From assembly GCA_007131625.1 (NCBI GenBank), contig SLQC01000234.1:1-21425 (forward strand): a stretch of DNA of 21,425 bases. The letters are read 5' to 3'. The position numbers and the translations under genes were made by a program. This DNA comes from Balneolales bacterium (GTDB lineage: Bacteria > Bacteroidota > Rhodothermia > Balneolales > Natronogracilivirgulaceae). Below, in pieces: positions 14,334-21,425 of this stretch. The notes under the pieces were generated by a model. It was not told the DNA's origin. It worked only from the letters and a program-made list of their open reading frames with translations, and searched no databases. Position 1 is the stretch's first letter, and every line of letters starts with the position of its first letter.

Positions 14334-15911
14334 ATGAAGCTCATGAGTTCTAATGTCCGCGTTCGATTTGCCCCGTCACCCACCGGCTTGCTCCACATTG
14401 GAGGACTGCGCACCGCGCTTTATAACTATCTCTTTGCGAAACATCACAACGGTACATTTGTACTTCGGATCGAAGACACCGACCGGACCCGGTATGTCGA
14501 AGAGGCGGAACAGGATATTTTTGAAAACCTGATCTGGGCGTCTCTGAAGCCCGATGAAGGACCGGCAACTGCGATAATGAATTCTGCCGGAGACTGGCCA
14601 CGGGGAACTTCTGTAACGGAAGAATCCGCATTGGGTGAAGAAAAGGATACGGGCTCGTTCGGACCCTACAGGCAGAGTAAACGCACGGAATTGTACCACA
14701 CCTATGCAAAGCAGCTGGTCGACTCGGGTCACGCTTACTACGCGTTCGATACGGTCGATGAGATTGAAGCGATGCGAGAACGGTTTCGGACAGCTAAAAA
14801 TCCCACCCCGAAGTATGATCCTCAGACTCGTTCAACCATGAAAAACAGCCTGACACTCCCCGAAAACGAGGTACGAAGGCTGCTGGACGATGGTGCTGAG
14901 CATGTTGTCCGACTGAAGGTGCCCTCGGGTGAGACCGTCCGGTTCGACGATCTGGTGCGTGAATCGGTCTCTTTCGAAACTGACGGACTTGACGATCAGG
15001 TACTGCTGAAAGCCGACGGCATGCCTACTTACCACCTGGCTAATGTAGTCGACGATCATCTGATGAGCATCACCCATGTGATCCGCGGGGAAGAGTGGCT
15101 CAGCTCTGCACCCAAACACATCTTGCTCTATCGATACCTGGGATGGGAACCTCCGGAGATGGCGCACCTGCCGCTGATCATGTCGCCCGGCGGCGGCAAA
15201 CTTTCCAAGCGAAAGGCCGAGGAGGAAGGCATTCCTGTAAATGTGCGAGATTACCGGCTTGATCATTACGAACCGGAAGCGCTGGTCAACTTTCTGGCGT
15301 TTTTGGGATGGGGTCCAGGTGATGATCGCGAGTTTCTCACGCTTCCCGAAATGATCGAAGCGTTCACTCTGGATCGGGTAAACAAAAGCGGGGCGATTTT
15401 TGATTTTAAAAAACTGCTGTGGTTCAACGAGCATGTGATGCGGGATCGGGAGGATGCTGATCTGGCGCGTGAGTTACAGCCGTTGGCCGCTGAGAAAGGC
15501 TGGGGGGATGTAAATGAGCGGTTTCTCAAATCAGTGGTACGCCTGTTGAAAGAGCGGGTATCGCGTCTTCCGGAGTTTCTGGAAGCGGGGAAGTTTTATG
15601 TTGAGGCTCCGAAGGAGTACGAAGAAAAAGCGGCCAAAAAAGCATGGAAAGAAGGGACGACTGAGCGGGTGGCGAAATACCGGGATCGAATCGCCGCACT
15701 GGGTGATGAAACTTTCGTTGCACCGGAACTCAAGCAGATTCTCACAGATTTGGTCGAGGAGGAGGAAGTCGGTTTCGGAAAACTGATGATGCCGGTCCGT
15801 GTGGCAGTCACCGGAGTCGGATCGGGTCCCGATCTGTTTGAAAGCCTGGAACTGTTGGGCCGGGAGGAAGTGATCCGGCGGCTGGATGCGGCAGTAGTAA
15901 AACTGGGGTGA
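14334..15911 (+). CDS. gltX: Glutamyl-tRNA synthetase
   Basis: Charges tRNA-Glu with glutamate in the cytosol; class I synthetase. Landmarks: RFAPSPTGLLHIGGLRTALYN (HIGH-type motif, residues 21-24), RIEDTDRTR, FGPYRQSKR, HVIRGEEWLSSAPKHILLY, and the KMSKS-type KLSKRK at 289-294, followed by the anticodon-binding helical domain. At 525 residues it is somewhat long, because about 30 extra residues lie between DEGP (74-77) and FGPYRQS (109), where homologues have only a few. MKLMSSNVRV offers two starts, ATG 14334 and ATG 14343; the second begins nearer the conserved core and has GGA upstream. It is likely essential. Confidence 0.96.
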   Translation: MKLMSSNVRVRFAPSPTGLLHIGGLRTALYNYLFAKHHNGTFVLRIEDTDRTRYVEEAEQDIFENLIWASLKPDEGPATAIMNSAGDWPRGTSVTEESALGEEKDTGSFGPYRQSKRTELYHTYAKQLVDSGHAYYAFDTVDEIEAMRERFRTAKNPTPKYDPQTRSTMKNSLTLPENEVRRLLDDGAEHVVRLKVPSGETVRFDDLVRESVSFETDGLDDQVLLKADGMPTYHLANVVDDHLMSITHVIRGEEWLSSAPKHILLYRYLGWEPPEMAHLPLIMSPGGGKLSKRKAEEEGIPVNVRDYRLDHYEPEALVNFLAFLGWGPGDDREFLTLPEMIEAFTLDRVNKSGAIFDFKKLLWFNEHVMRDREDADLARELQPLAAEKGWGDVNERFLKSVVRLLKERVSRLPEFLEAGKFYVEAPKEYEEKAAKKAWKEGTTERVAKYRDRIAALGDETFVAPELKQILTDLVEEEEVGFGKLMMPVRVAVTGVGSGPDLFESLELLGREEVIRRLDAAVVKLG

Positions 15912-16041
15912 GTGTCTGAATTCCACCCGCTTCCCTGTTCAATCATTTGCCAGACCGTATCTGAAATTATTACGGTCAACGTCAAATCTGCGAGATTGGC
16001 ATTCAGCCATAACATTTTCAACAATGGCATCATCGTCACGG

Positions 16042-16779
16042 TTATTCAAACGTAACCACTAAATTTTCAACAGGTTCAAGTGATTTCAGATACTCATATA
16101 TCGCTTCAAGATCATACCTTTCCATACGCATACATGGTCCATGGCATGATTGACTGGAAATCCCCGGTTTGCACCATGTGAGGGGTGTATACGGAATCGG
16201 CATATGCCTTGAAGCGTGCGACAAACTGCTCCTTAGTCCAGGTCCCGATTCCCGTTTCATGTGGTGTAAGGTTTGACGATCGAATGATTAGCCCGTCAGA
16301 CAAATTAAATTCCGTGCCACCGGCATAAAACTCTCCCACAAACTTCCCTTTTTCATGGCGGGTATGGCAATCTATGCAGCCGGACGCTGTGGCCATGTAC
16401 CTGCCGTATTCAATGATGTTGTTGCGATACGGGATGGGCTGGAGATTAGCCTTCTCAGGCATAGTGTTGAGGATAAGATTCACCGGAAAATCGGCTTTTG
16501 AAGCAGGTGGGTCGTTTTCAATGGGGGAAAGTGTGCGAAGATAGGCAATGACCGCCCGGCAAACAGCGTCCAGTCGCGGTTCGCATGACAATCCATGCAG
16601 AGCATCACATGATTGGCCAGATATTGGCCACGAGCCACTTTTTCATCGTTGATTTCCACATTTATTTCTGGCGGCGGGCCAACATTCGGTAGAAAAATGG
16701 ATACATAAGAGATGAAAGCGACAAGCAGCAACACAATTATTTTGAGCAGATATAACGAGTATCTAATGACTTTTTTCAT
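16042..16779 (-). pseudogene. Diheme cytochrome c, broken by a deletion and frameshifts
   Basis: Three frames must be joined to read the protein. Segment one (from ATG 16779) has a membrane anchor (LLKIIVLLLVAFISYV), LPNVGPPPEI, ARGQYLANH and the first heme site CMDCHANRDWTLF. Around 16555-16570 the frame jumps to AVIAYLRTLSPIEND, skipping roughly 80 residues present in intact relatives. Segment two carries the second heme site CIDCHTRHEKGKF, SSNLTPHETGIGTWT and MPWTMYAYG. Near 16115-16130 a second shift leads to RYDLEAIYEYLKSLEPVENL and the stop at 16042. Both CxxCH sites survive, but no single frame gives an intact protein. The intact family members are periplasmic, membrane-anchored electron carriers. 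AGGA lies 8 bases before the ATG. Confidence 0.85.
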
Positions 16780-16829
16780 CTGTTTATTCCTTTATTTCTA
16801 AGGACAGATGTAATGTCCATGTCGAAAAT

Positions 16830-16950
16830 AATCATGCTTTTGTGTGTCAAATTGCCGACATGACCATTATAATCATGACTCTGTGTGTCAAATTGCCGAC
16901 ATGACCATTATAATCATGACTCTGTGTGTCAAATTGCCGACATGACCATT
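16830..16950. repeat. Three tandem copies of a 41-bp unit
   Basis: Copies at 16830-16870, 16871-16911 and 16912-16950 share TGTGTGTCAAATTGCCGACA followed by TGACCATT, head to tail with no spacers. Copy 1 differs from copies 2 and 3 at a few bases (CTTT for ACTC). The set starts 50 bases upstream of the cytochrome pseudogene. The regular direct repeats resemble the multiple binding sites at the ends of some IS21-family elements, but no transposase is present. Confidence 0.95.
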
Positions 16951-17052
16951 TCATCTGTTTAAAATTTTTGATTTATAAGGTAACATGGAGCACCCATGGT
17001 TTAATCACGATAATTCGTGTTTGTTCTGAATGTTATTATTTCATTTGCCAGG

Positions 17053-17090
17053 ACAATTAAACCATACCGAAACAATTAAACCATACCGAA
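17053..17090. repeat. Two tandem copies of a 19-bp unit
   Basis: ACAATTAAACCATACCGAA is present twice without a spacer (17053-17071 and 17072-17090). An inverted partial copy, ATGGTTTAAT, lies about 50 bases to the left (near 16996-17005). Confidence 0.9.
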
Positions 17091-17625
17091 TGAACCAGAC
17101 ATAGATGCAATAAAATGAACTGCATAAGTTTAGGTCTACAAATTTCGTAATTTAAATCGTATTAACTAATAATCATACACTTAAGAAAAATTTAATCTTT
17201 CGAGAATTACCAAAAATTAAAATGTTTCTCTCAAAAAAAGAATGACTCTGTTTGCCTTTTTGAAATCGATGCCTGGATAACCCTGAATGGTCTCTTTTGG
17301 ATTATTTTTATTTCAGCTTTGATCAAGAATATGTATTCTTTCCCGATGTGATTCTGTAATAATAGTATTTCGTTACTGCTTTTTTAAAAATGCAGATGCT
17401 TTAATTTCGATTTCCTCCAGTTTCGATCTGCTACAATTTCAATTTTCTTCAACTGCTGAATTCAACTGCTGATTAAATTCGGAAGTCTTACACCTGTGAG
17501 TTCGGTTATACCTGATGTTGTCCTGGACGCATTACGCCGCCATCTTCAAGTGAACAAATAATATTGTGAACTTATTCTTACACAATTTTTACAAATCCGG
17601 CAACGACTACCCGTCGGGCTCAATC

Positions 17626-19458
17626 ATGAGCATGATGATGGGGATGCTGATTTTGTGCATGTCGCTACTTCCGGTGTCGGTCCTTGGAGAAACCAGTATG
17701 TTTGTTGCAGGACCGGATGTCACAGTTATGGTATCCGGTTCGTCAGCAGACGATTTCCGGGATCAGTCGATTATCTGGTTGTCAGCCGAAGTGGCGGACC
17801 CCGGTTTTATTGATTTATCGGACAGTTATAAGGAAACTAATCCGGTCGGTGGAAATCCTTCATGGCTCAGCATTCTGCCTCCCGTAGCCGCTATCGCCAT
17901 CGCACTGATCTTCAAACAGGTTCTGCTGGCGCTCTTCATCGGTGTATGGATGGGAGCCTGGCTGGTCGGAGGCGCGACTCTCTCCGGCTTTTTTACGACC
18001 TTTTTCACTACTGTCAGCGATTACATCGTCCCGTCAATAGCCGATCCAGATCATGTCAGCATTCTCGTATTCAGTCTGCTTATCGGCGGGATGGTTGGCA
18101 TTATCGGGGCCAACGGCGGCACCCGCGGGATTGTCAGCGCTATCACACGTCTGGTCACCAACCGGCGCCGTGCACAACTCTCCACTACCGTGATGGGATA
18201 TGTCGTCTTTTTCGACGATTACGCCAACACCATGGTTGTCGGCAGTACCATGCGTCCGCTTACCGACCGGCTACGCATATCCCGCGCCAAACTTGCCTAC
18301 CTGGTCGATTCCACCGCCGCTCCTATCGCCATTATTGCGGTCATCTCCACCTGGATCGGCGCTGTGGTCGGCTACATCCGGGAGGCCGAATCCGCCATTC
18401 CCGATTTCACCGTGGCGGCATACCTGATTTTTCTCAATTCGCTACCCTACAACTTCTATGCATTTCTGGCGATAATCTTTGTAGCCATTATTGCGTTCAG
18501 CGGACGCGATTTTGGTCTGATGCACCGGTACGAACAACAAGCGCTCAATGGCCAGGACTCCTCCGGCATCACCGATCCTTACGAGGATAAAGAGGACGAG
18601 GAGTTCGTGTCGCACTGGCTGAATGCCGCTCTGCCAATCCTGGGGTTGCTGTGCATGACACTTTCCGGACTCTGGGTCACCGGCGATGGAACCACACTCC
18701 AGGAAGTGGTAGGGTCGGCCGACGCTTACGCGGCATTGGTCTGGGGATCGGTTTGTTCGCTTTTTCTCGCCTCTGCGCTCACGCTGGGGCAACGGTTGAT
18801 TTCCGTGGATGCCATGCTAAAAGGAATGTTTCGCGGGATGCACCTGATGTTCGAAGGACTTATTATACTCGTGCTGGCGTGGTCACTCGGTATGGTTACA
18901 CAACATCTTGAAACTGCCGATTACCTGGTTTCCCTGGTCGAAGGGATCCTCAATCCGTACTGGATCCCGGTCCTCATCCTTGTCTTGTCAGCTTTCACCA
19001 GCTTTGCGACCGGTTCGAGCTGGGGTACGATGGGTATACTGATGCCGCTGGTGCTGCCGTTAACCTGGTCGCTGGCCGGTGCGGCCGGACTCGATGCCAT
19101 CACTACGCAAACACTTATTTACGCCTCCGTCAGTTCTGTGCTGGCCGGTTCGGTCTGGGGGGACCACTGTTCGCCCATCTCCGACACCACTATTTTAAGC
19201 TCCCTGGCCTGCCGGTGCGACCACATCGCACATGTCAACACACAATTGCCTTATGCGATGGTCGTAGGCGGACTCAGTGTTCTTGCACTCACTGCATCCG
19301 TCGTTGCCGGAATTCCGCTCTGGGTGATATATCCCGTGGCGATTGCATTCATGATCGCGGTGGTATACAGGTTCGGGAAGTTGGTTGAACCGAAAATCGG
19401 AACTGATATAAATTCTATCGGTTATGCATTCGATCGGGAAAAGAAAAGCGACAGTTGA
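17626..19458 (+). CDS. NhaC-family Na+/H+ antiporter with secreted N-terminal segment
   Basis: Polytopic inner-membrane secondary transporter, predicted to exchange sodium for protons or a related substrate pair, important for salt and pH balance. Family signatures are VVFFDDYANTMVVGSTMRPL, STAAPIAIIAVISTWIG, FTSFATGSSWGTMGILMPL and SVWGDHCSPISDTTILSSLA, followed by CDHIAHVNTQLPYA. About 11-12 membrane helices. Before the first of these there is a signal-like leader (LILCMSLLPVSVLGETS) and ~60 residues of polar sequence that should be periplasmic; Bacteroidota homologues may carry a longer Ig-like region. An upstream in-frame GTG at 17566 would add 20 residues, but ATG 17626 begins at the leader. 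It converges with the serine dehydratase gene, 32 bases between stops. Confidence 0.88.
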   Translation: MSMMMGMLILCMSLLPVSVLGETSMFVAGPDVTVMVSGSSADDFRDQSIIWLSAEVADPGFIDLSDSYKETNPVGGNPSWLSILPPVAAIAIALIFKQVLLALFIGVWMGAWLVGGATLSGFFTTFFTTVSDYIVPSIADPDHVSILVFSLLIGGMVGIIGANGGTRGIVSAITRLVTNRRRAQLSTTVMGYVVFFDDYANTMVVGSTMRPLTDRLRISRAKLAYLVDSTAAPIAIIAVISTWIGAVVGYIREAESAIPDFTVAAYLIFLNSLPYNFYAFLAIIFVAIIAFSGRDFGLMHRYEQQALNGQDSSGITDPYEDKEDEEFVSHWLNAALPILGLLCMTLSGLWVTGDGTTLQEVVGSADAYAALVWGSVCSLFLASALTLGQRLISVDAMLKGMFRGMHLMFEGLIILVLAWSLGMVTQHLETADYLVSLVEGILNPYWIPVLILVLSAFTSFATGSSWGTMGILMPLVLPLTWSLAGAAGLDAITTQTLIYASVSSVLAGSVWGDHCSPISDTTILSSLACRCDHIAHVNTQLPYAMVVGGLSVLALTASVVAGIPLWVIYPVAIAFMIAVVYRFGKLVEPKIGTDINSIGYAFDREKKSDS

Positions 19459-19490
19459 TGGGCAACGAAACCAGGAGAACAGGCACGCAT

Positions 19491-20915
19491 TTAGCATTCA
19501 ATAATATTCACCGAAATGGAGGCAAGCCCGGCTTCTGAAGTTTCCTTGTACTTGTAATTCATGTCTTTGGCGGTTTCCCACATGGTTTTGATGACATCAT
19601 CCAGAGATACCCTTGCCGAGGCGGGATCTTCCTCAAGTGCAATATTAGCAGCAGTTACAGCTTTGATGGCGCCCATTGTGTTACGTTCGATACAGGGGAT
19701 TTGCACTAGTCCGGCTATCGGGTCACAGGTCATGCCCAGATGATGTTCCATGGCAATTTCAGCTGCCTGGAGCACCTGGTGCCGGGTTCCACCCATCATT
19801 TCGGTAAGGCCGGCCGCAGCCATGGAACTGGAAACCCCGATTTCAGCCTGACATCCACCCATGGCTGCTGAAATAGTAGCTCCTTTTTTGTACAGGGTGC
19901 CGATTTCCCCGGCTGTAAGCAGGAAATCCAAAATACTGTCGTCATCTGCATACGGCGTGAAACAGGAGGCGTACATTAATACCGCAGGAATTACTCCGGA
20001 AGCACCGTTGGTGGGGGCGGTCACAATGCGCCCGAAAGAAGCGTTTTCCTCATTTACGGCCAGCGCAAATATGCTAATCCATTTGTTTACCGTAATGAAG
20101 TCTTTGGGTCCACGCCGGATAGCAGCCATCCACTGGTCTACATTACTGAATTTTTTTCCGCCCAAACGCTTACGGCTGAGTTCATAAGCCCTTCGTCGCA
20201 CATTCAGATTGCCAGGCAGAATACCTTTGCTGTTAACACCCCGAAAAATACATTTCTTGATTTCATCCCAAAGTTTGAGCGCATGCGACCGGATTTCGTC
20301 CGGCTCTCGCCAGGTCTGTTCATTTAAAAATACCAGTTCCGAGATGCGCAGATTTTTCTTATTGCAATACTCAAGGATATCCCGGGCCGAGTGGCAAGGA
20401 TAAGGTGTTTCTTTGGAATCATTCCGGATATGGATGTCATAGTCTCCTTCGCATACGACAAACCCGCCACCTATGGAGAAATAACGCTTTTCAATCGATT
20501 CCCCGTTTAGTAGTTTTGCCGAAAAGAGCATACCGTTGGGATGATACGCTAGTACATTTTCGAAATCGAATAGCAAGTGCCGGCTTTTGTCAAAAGCAAT
20601 CTCGTGCTCTCCCCTCAGTTTCAGTTTACGGGAGGAGGTTATCGATTCGACGGTTTGTGGAATCGAGCCGGGGTCGATCGTTGTAAAATCCGCTCCGCTG
20701 AGACCCATAATGATAGCAATATCGGTACCGTGGCCAAGTCCTGTTTTTGCCAGGGAGCCGTATACTGTTGTGGTCAGGCTGGTTACCATTTGCAAATGGT
20801 TATCCCTGTGGAGACTGTTCACAAAACGTTCGGCGGCTTTCCATGGACCCATGGTATGAGAACTGGAGGGGCCGATGCCCACTTTGATGATTTCAAATGC
20901 ACTGATGGATTCCAT
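19491..20915 (-). CDS. sdaA: L-serine dehydratase (iron-sulfur type, single chain)
   Basis: Deaminates L-serine to pyruvate and ammonia using a 4Fe-4S cluster. The N-terminal beta domain starts SAFEIIKVGIGPSSSHTMGPW, and the catalytic alpha domain has GRIVTAPTNGASGVIPAVL, TISAAMGGCQAEIGVSSSMAA, and MTCDPIAGLVQIPCIERN. Likely cluster ligands are Cys355, Cys397 and Cys408. The chain ends in Cys474 (SVNIIEC), matching the tail-in-mouth arrangement of Legionella-type enzymes, where the C-terminal Cys is a fourth cluster ligand that serine displaces. Its 474 residues are close to the usual length. The protein should be oxygen-sensitive and cytosolic. It is divergent from a carboxylate/amino-acid carrier gene, suggesting a shared catabolic role. 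Confidence 0.95.
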   Translation of the reverse strand: MESISAFEIIKVGIGPSSSHTMGPWKAAERFVNSLHRDNHLQMVTSLTTTVYGSLAKTGLGHGTDIAIIMGLSGADFTTIDPGSIPQTVESITSSRKLKLRGEHEIAFDKSRHLLFDFENVLAYHPNGMLFSAKLLNGESIEKRYFSIGGGFVVCEGDYDIHIRNDSKETPYPCHSARDILEYCNKKNLRISELVFLNEQTWREPDEIRSHALKLWDEIKKCIFRGVNSKGILPGNLNVRRRAYELSRKRLGGKKFSNVDQWMAAIRRGPKDFITVNKWISIFALAVNEENASFGRIVTAPTNGASGVIPAVLMYASCFTPYADDDSILDFLLTAGEIGTLYKKGATISAAMGGCQAEIGVSSSMAAAGLTEMMGGTRHQVLQAAEIAMEHHLGMTCDPIAGLVQIPCIERNTMGAIKAVTAANIALEEDPASARVSLDDVIKTMWETAKDMNYKYKETSEAGLASISVNIIEC

Positions 20916-20986
20916 GGTAAATTGCAGTTTACAAATACCGTTTATATGAGCGGTAATGTATCGGATAGCAGCTGCAAGACATAAAC

Positions 20987-21044
20987 GCTATCTGTCCACA
21001 TCCGCATTATTACCTTCCGGAAATAACAATATACAACAGATAGC
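20987..21044. promoter_or_regulatory. Inverted repeat in the sdaA/carrier divergent promoter region
   Basis: GCTATCTGT (20987-20995) and ACAGATAGC (21036-21044) are perfect 9-base inverted copies, 40 bases apart, with an 8-base palindrome TTCCGGAA (21015-21022) near the centre. The arms lie about 72 and 76 bases from the two divergent start codons. This could be a pair of operator half-sites for one regulator of both genes, or an RNA hairpin. Confidence 0.45.
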
Positions 21045-21119
21045 TCCTAAATTGTGTCCCGGATTTATTATTTTCTTGCTGACCCGGCTCAATAAATAAT
21101 CCAAATAACCCTGTCACCC

Positions 21120-21425
21120 ATGTCTCGATTCCAGGAAAAGCTGTCCCGCTTCAAAGCACCAAACACTATCATCCTGCTACTCGCGCTTTTGTGCTTTTTT
21201 GCGGTGCTGACCTGGGTGATTCCCGGTGGCAGTTATGACCGCGTCGAAGAGGACGGCCGTGAAATTGTCGATCCGGGATCCTACGAACGAGTTGAATCCG
21301 AGCCCGCCGGCTTTGTCGAGCTCCTCATGGCGCCGATCAATGGATTTACCGATTCTTTCGCCGTCCTGATCATCACCTTTATTTTTATCGTAGCCGGCGC
21401 ATTCTCCATCATCCAGAAAACGGGC
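21120..21425 (+). CDS. YfcC/DcuC-family carrier, N-terminal part (cut by window end)
   Basis: From ATG 21120 the frame is open to the end of the window (102 codons). The product begins with a short basic stretch, a first helix (TIILLLALLCFFAVLTWVIP) and then GGSYDRVEEDGREIVDPGSY, EPAGFVELLMAPINGF and a second helix (AVLIITFIFIVAGAFSIIQKTG). This is the start of the YfcC/C4-dicarboxylate anaerobic carrier family, whose members move dicarboxylates, amino acids or peptides across the inner membrane. The substrate cannot be judged from the fragment. It is divergent from the serine dehydratase gene; there is no clear ribosome site. Confidence 0.8.
   Translation, partial: MSRFQEKLSRFKAPNTIILLLALLCFFAVLTWVIPGGSYDRVEEDGREIVDPGSYERVESEPAGFVELLMAPINGFTDSFAVLIITFIFIVAGAFSIIQKTG

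Larger units (their letters stand above)
16780..17625. other. Long AT-rich intergenic region with repeats
   Basis: About 845 bases between the cytochrome pseudogene and the antiporter. It contains three 41-bp tandem copies, two 19-bp tandem copies and a 13-bp direct repeat (TTCAACTGCTGA at 17448 and 17461). The rest is AT-rich with no recognisable gene; a 31-codon open stretch just before 17560 is too short to call. The antiporter promoter must lie here but I could not fix it. Confidence 0.5.

Noticed and set aside
15939..16050. A short minus-strand frame after gltX reading DDDAIVENVMAECQSRRFD
   Set aside because: It looks slightly protein-like but is only about 36 codons, has no start or family match, and the opposite strand is also largely open.
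16830..16950. CRISPR array candidate
   Set aside because: The 41-bp copies are contiguous with no spacers between them and no cas genes are present.
17467..17562. A plus-strand 31-codon open stretch just before the antiporter gene (SVIPDVVLDALRRHLQVNK)
   Set aside because: It has no start codon of its own after the preceding stop and no recognised family; too short to call.
17862..18590. A 242-codon plus-strand open frame inside the antiporter gene
   Set aside because: It is an out-of-frame shadow, very rich in Arg, His and Ser, while the overlapping frame carries clear NhaC motifs.

Overview
The window looks like chromosomal sequence from a heterotrophic bacterium of the Bacteroidota/Balneolota (Rhodothermota-like) group. 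This rests on the mix of families (amylosucrase, a DUF4962/heparinase II-III polysaccharide lyase, a rhamnosidase remnant, an outer-membrane beta-barrel, a WbqC-family protein, an NhaC-type antiporter with a secreted N-terminus), on the rarity of strong Shine-Dalgarno sites, and on AT-rich gaps between genes of moderate GC. The NhaC-type antiporter would suit a saline or alkaline habitat. The assignment is an inference; there is no rRNA here to test it.

Layout. (1) 1-2236: an amylosucrase-like GH13 enzyme with a C-terminal CBM20-like domain. Its N-terminus is missing, and the first ~115 bases differ sharply in composition, as at a chimeric contig end. (2) 2462-4376: a Nit1-type amidase, a tRNA-Val(TAC), and a DUF1097-like membrane protein on the minus strand. 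(3) 4377-7933: a secreted polysaccharide lyase flanked by wreckage: an unidentified C-terminal fragment before it and a broken alpha-L-rhamnosidase N-terminus after it. (4) 7934-10376: an AT-rich beta-barrel gene, a GCATCATC repeat patch, msrA, and a hydroxypyruvate-isomerase-like protein. (5) 10377-11375: gene-poor. It holds a pair of overlapping small ORFs (53 and 51 codons, ATGA overlap), an 8-bp microsatellite, and repeats resembling an insertion-sequence end. (6) 11376-15911: a WbqC-family protein, a GT-C-like membrane glycosyltransferase with an 8-residue repeat loop, and gltX with an unusual insertion. (7) 16042-17625: a diheme cytochrome c pseudogene and a repeat-rich gap (three 41-bp copies, two 19-bp copies). 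(8) 17626-21425: an NhaC-family antiporter, an L-serine dehydratase, and the divergent start of a YfcC/DcuC-family carrier. A 9-bp inverted repeat lies midway between the last two.

How the genes work together. There is no single operon for most of the window; genes are mostly solitary, convergent or divergent. Carbohydrate use (amylosucrase, polysaccharide lyase, dead rhamnosidase, isomerase-like protein) is one thread, and damage repair (msrA, Nit1-type amidase) another. The serine dehydratase and divergent carrier may form a small amino-acid or carboxylate catabolic unit. The region shows clear gene decay: two well-supported pseudogenes and one or more unidentified fragments, next to short direct repeats. 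I found no CRISPR array, no intact mobile element and no recognisable defence system. The least explained items are the small-ORF pair and the repeat patches.
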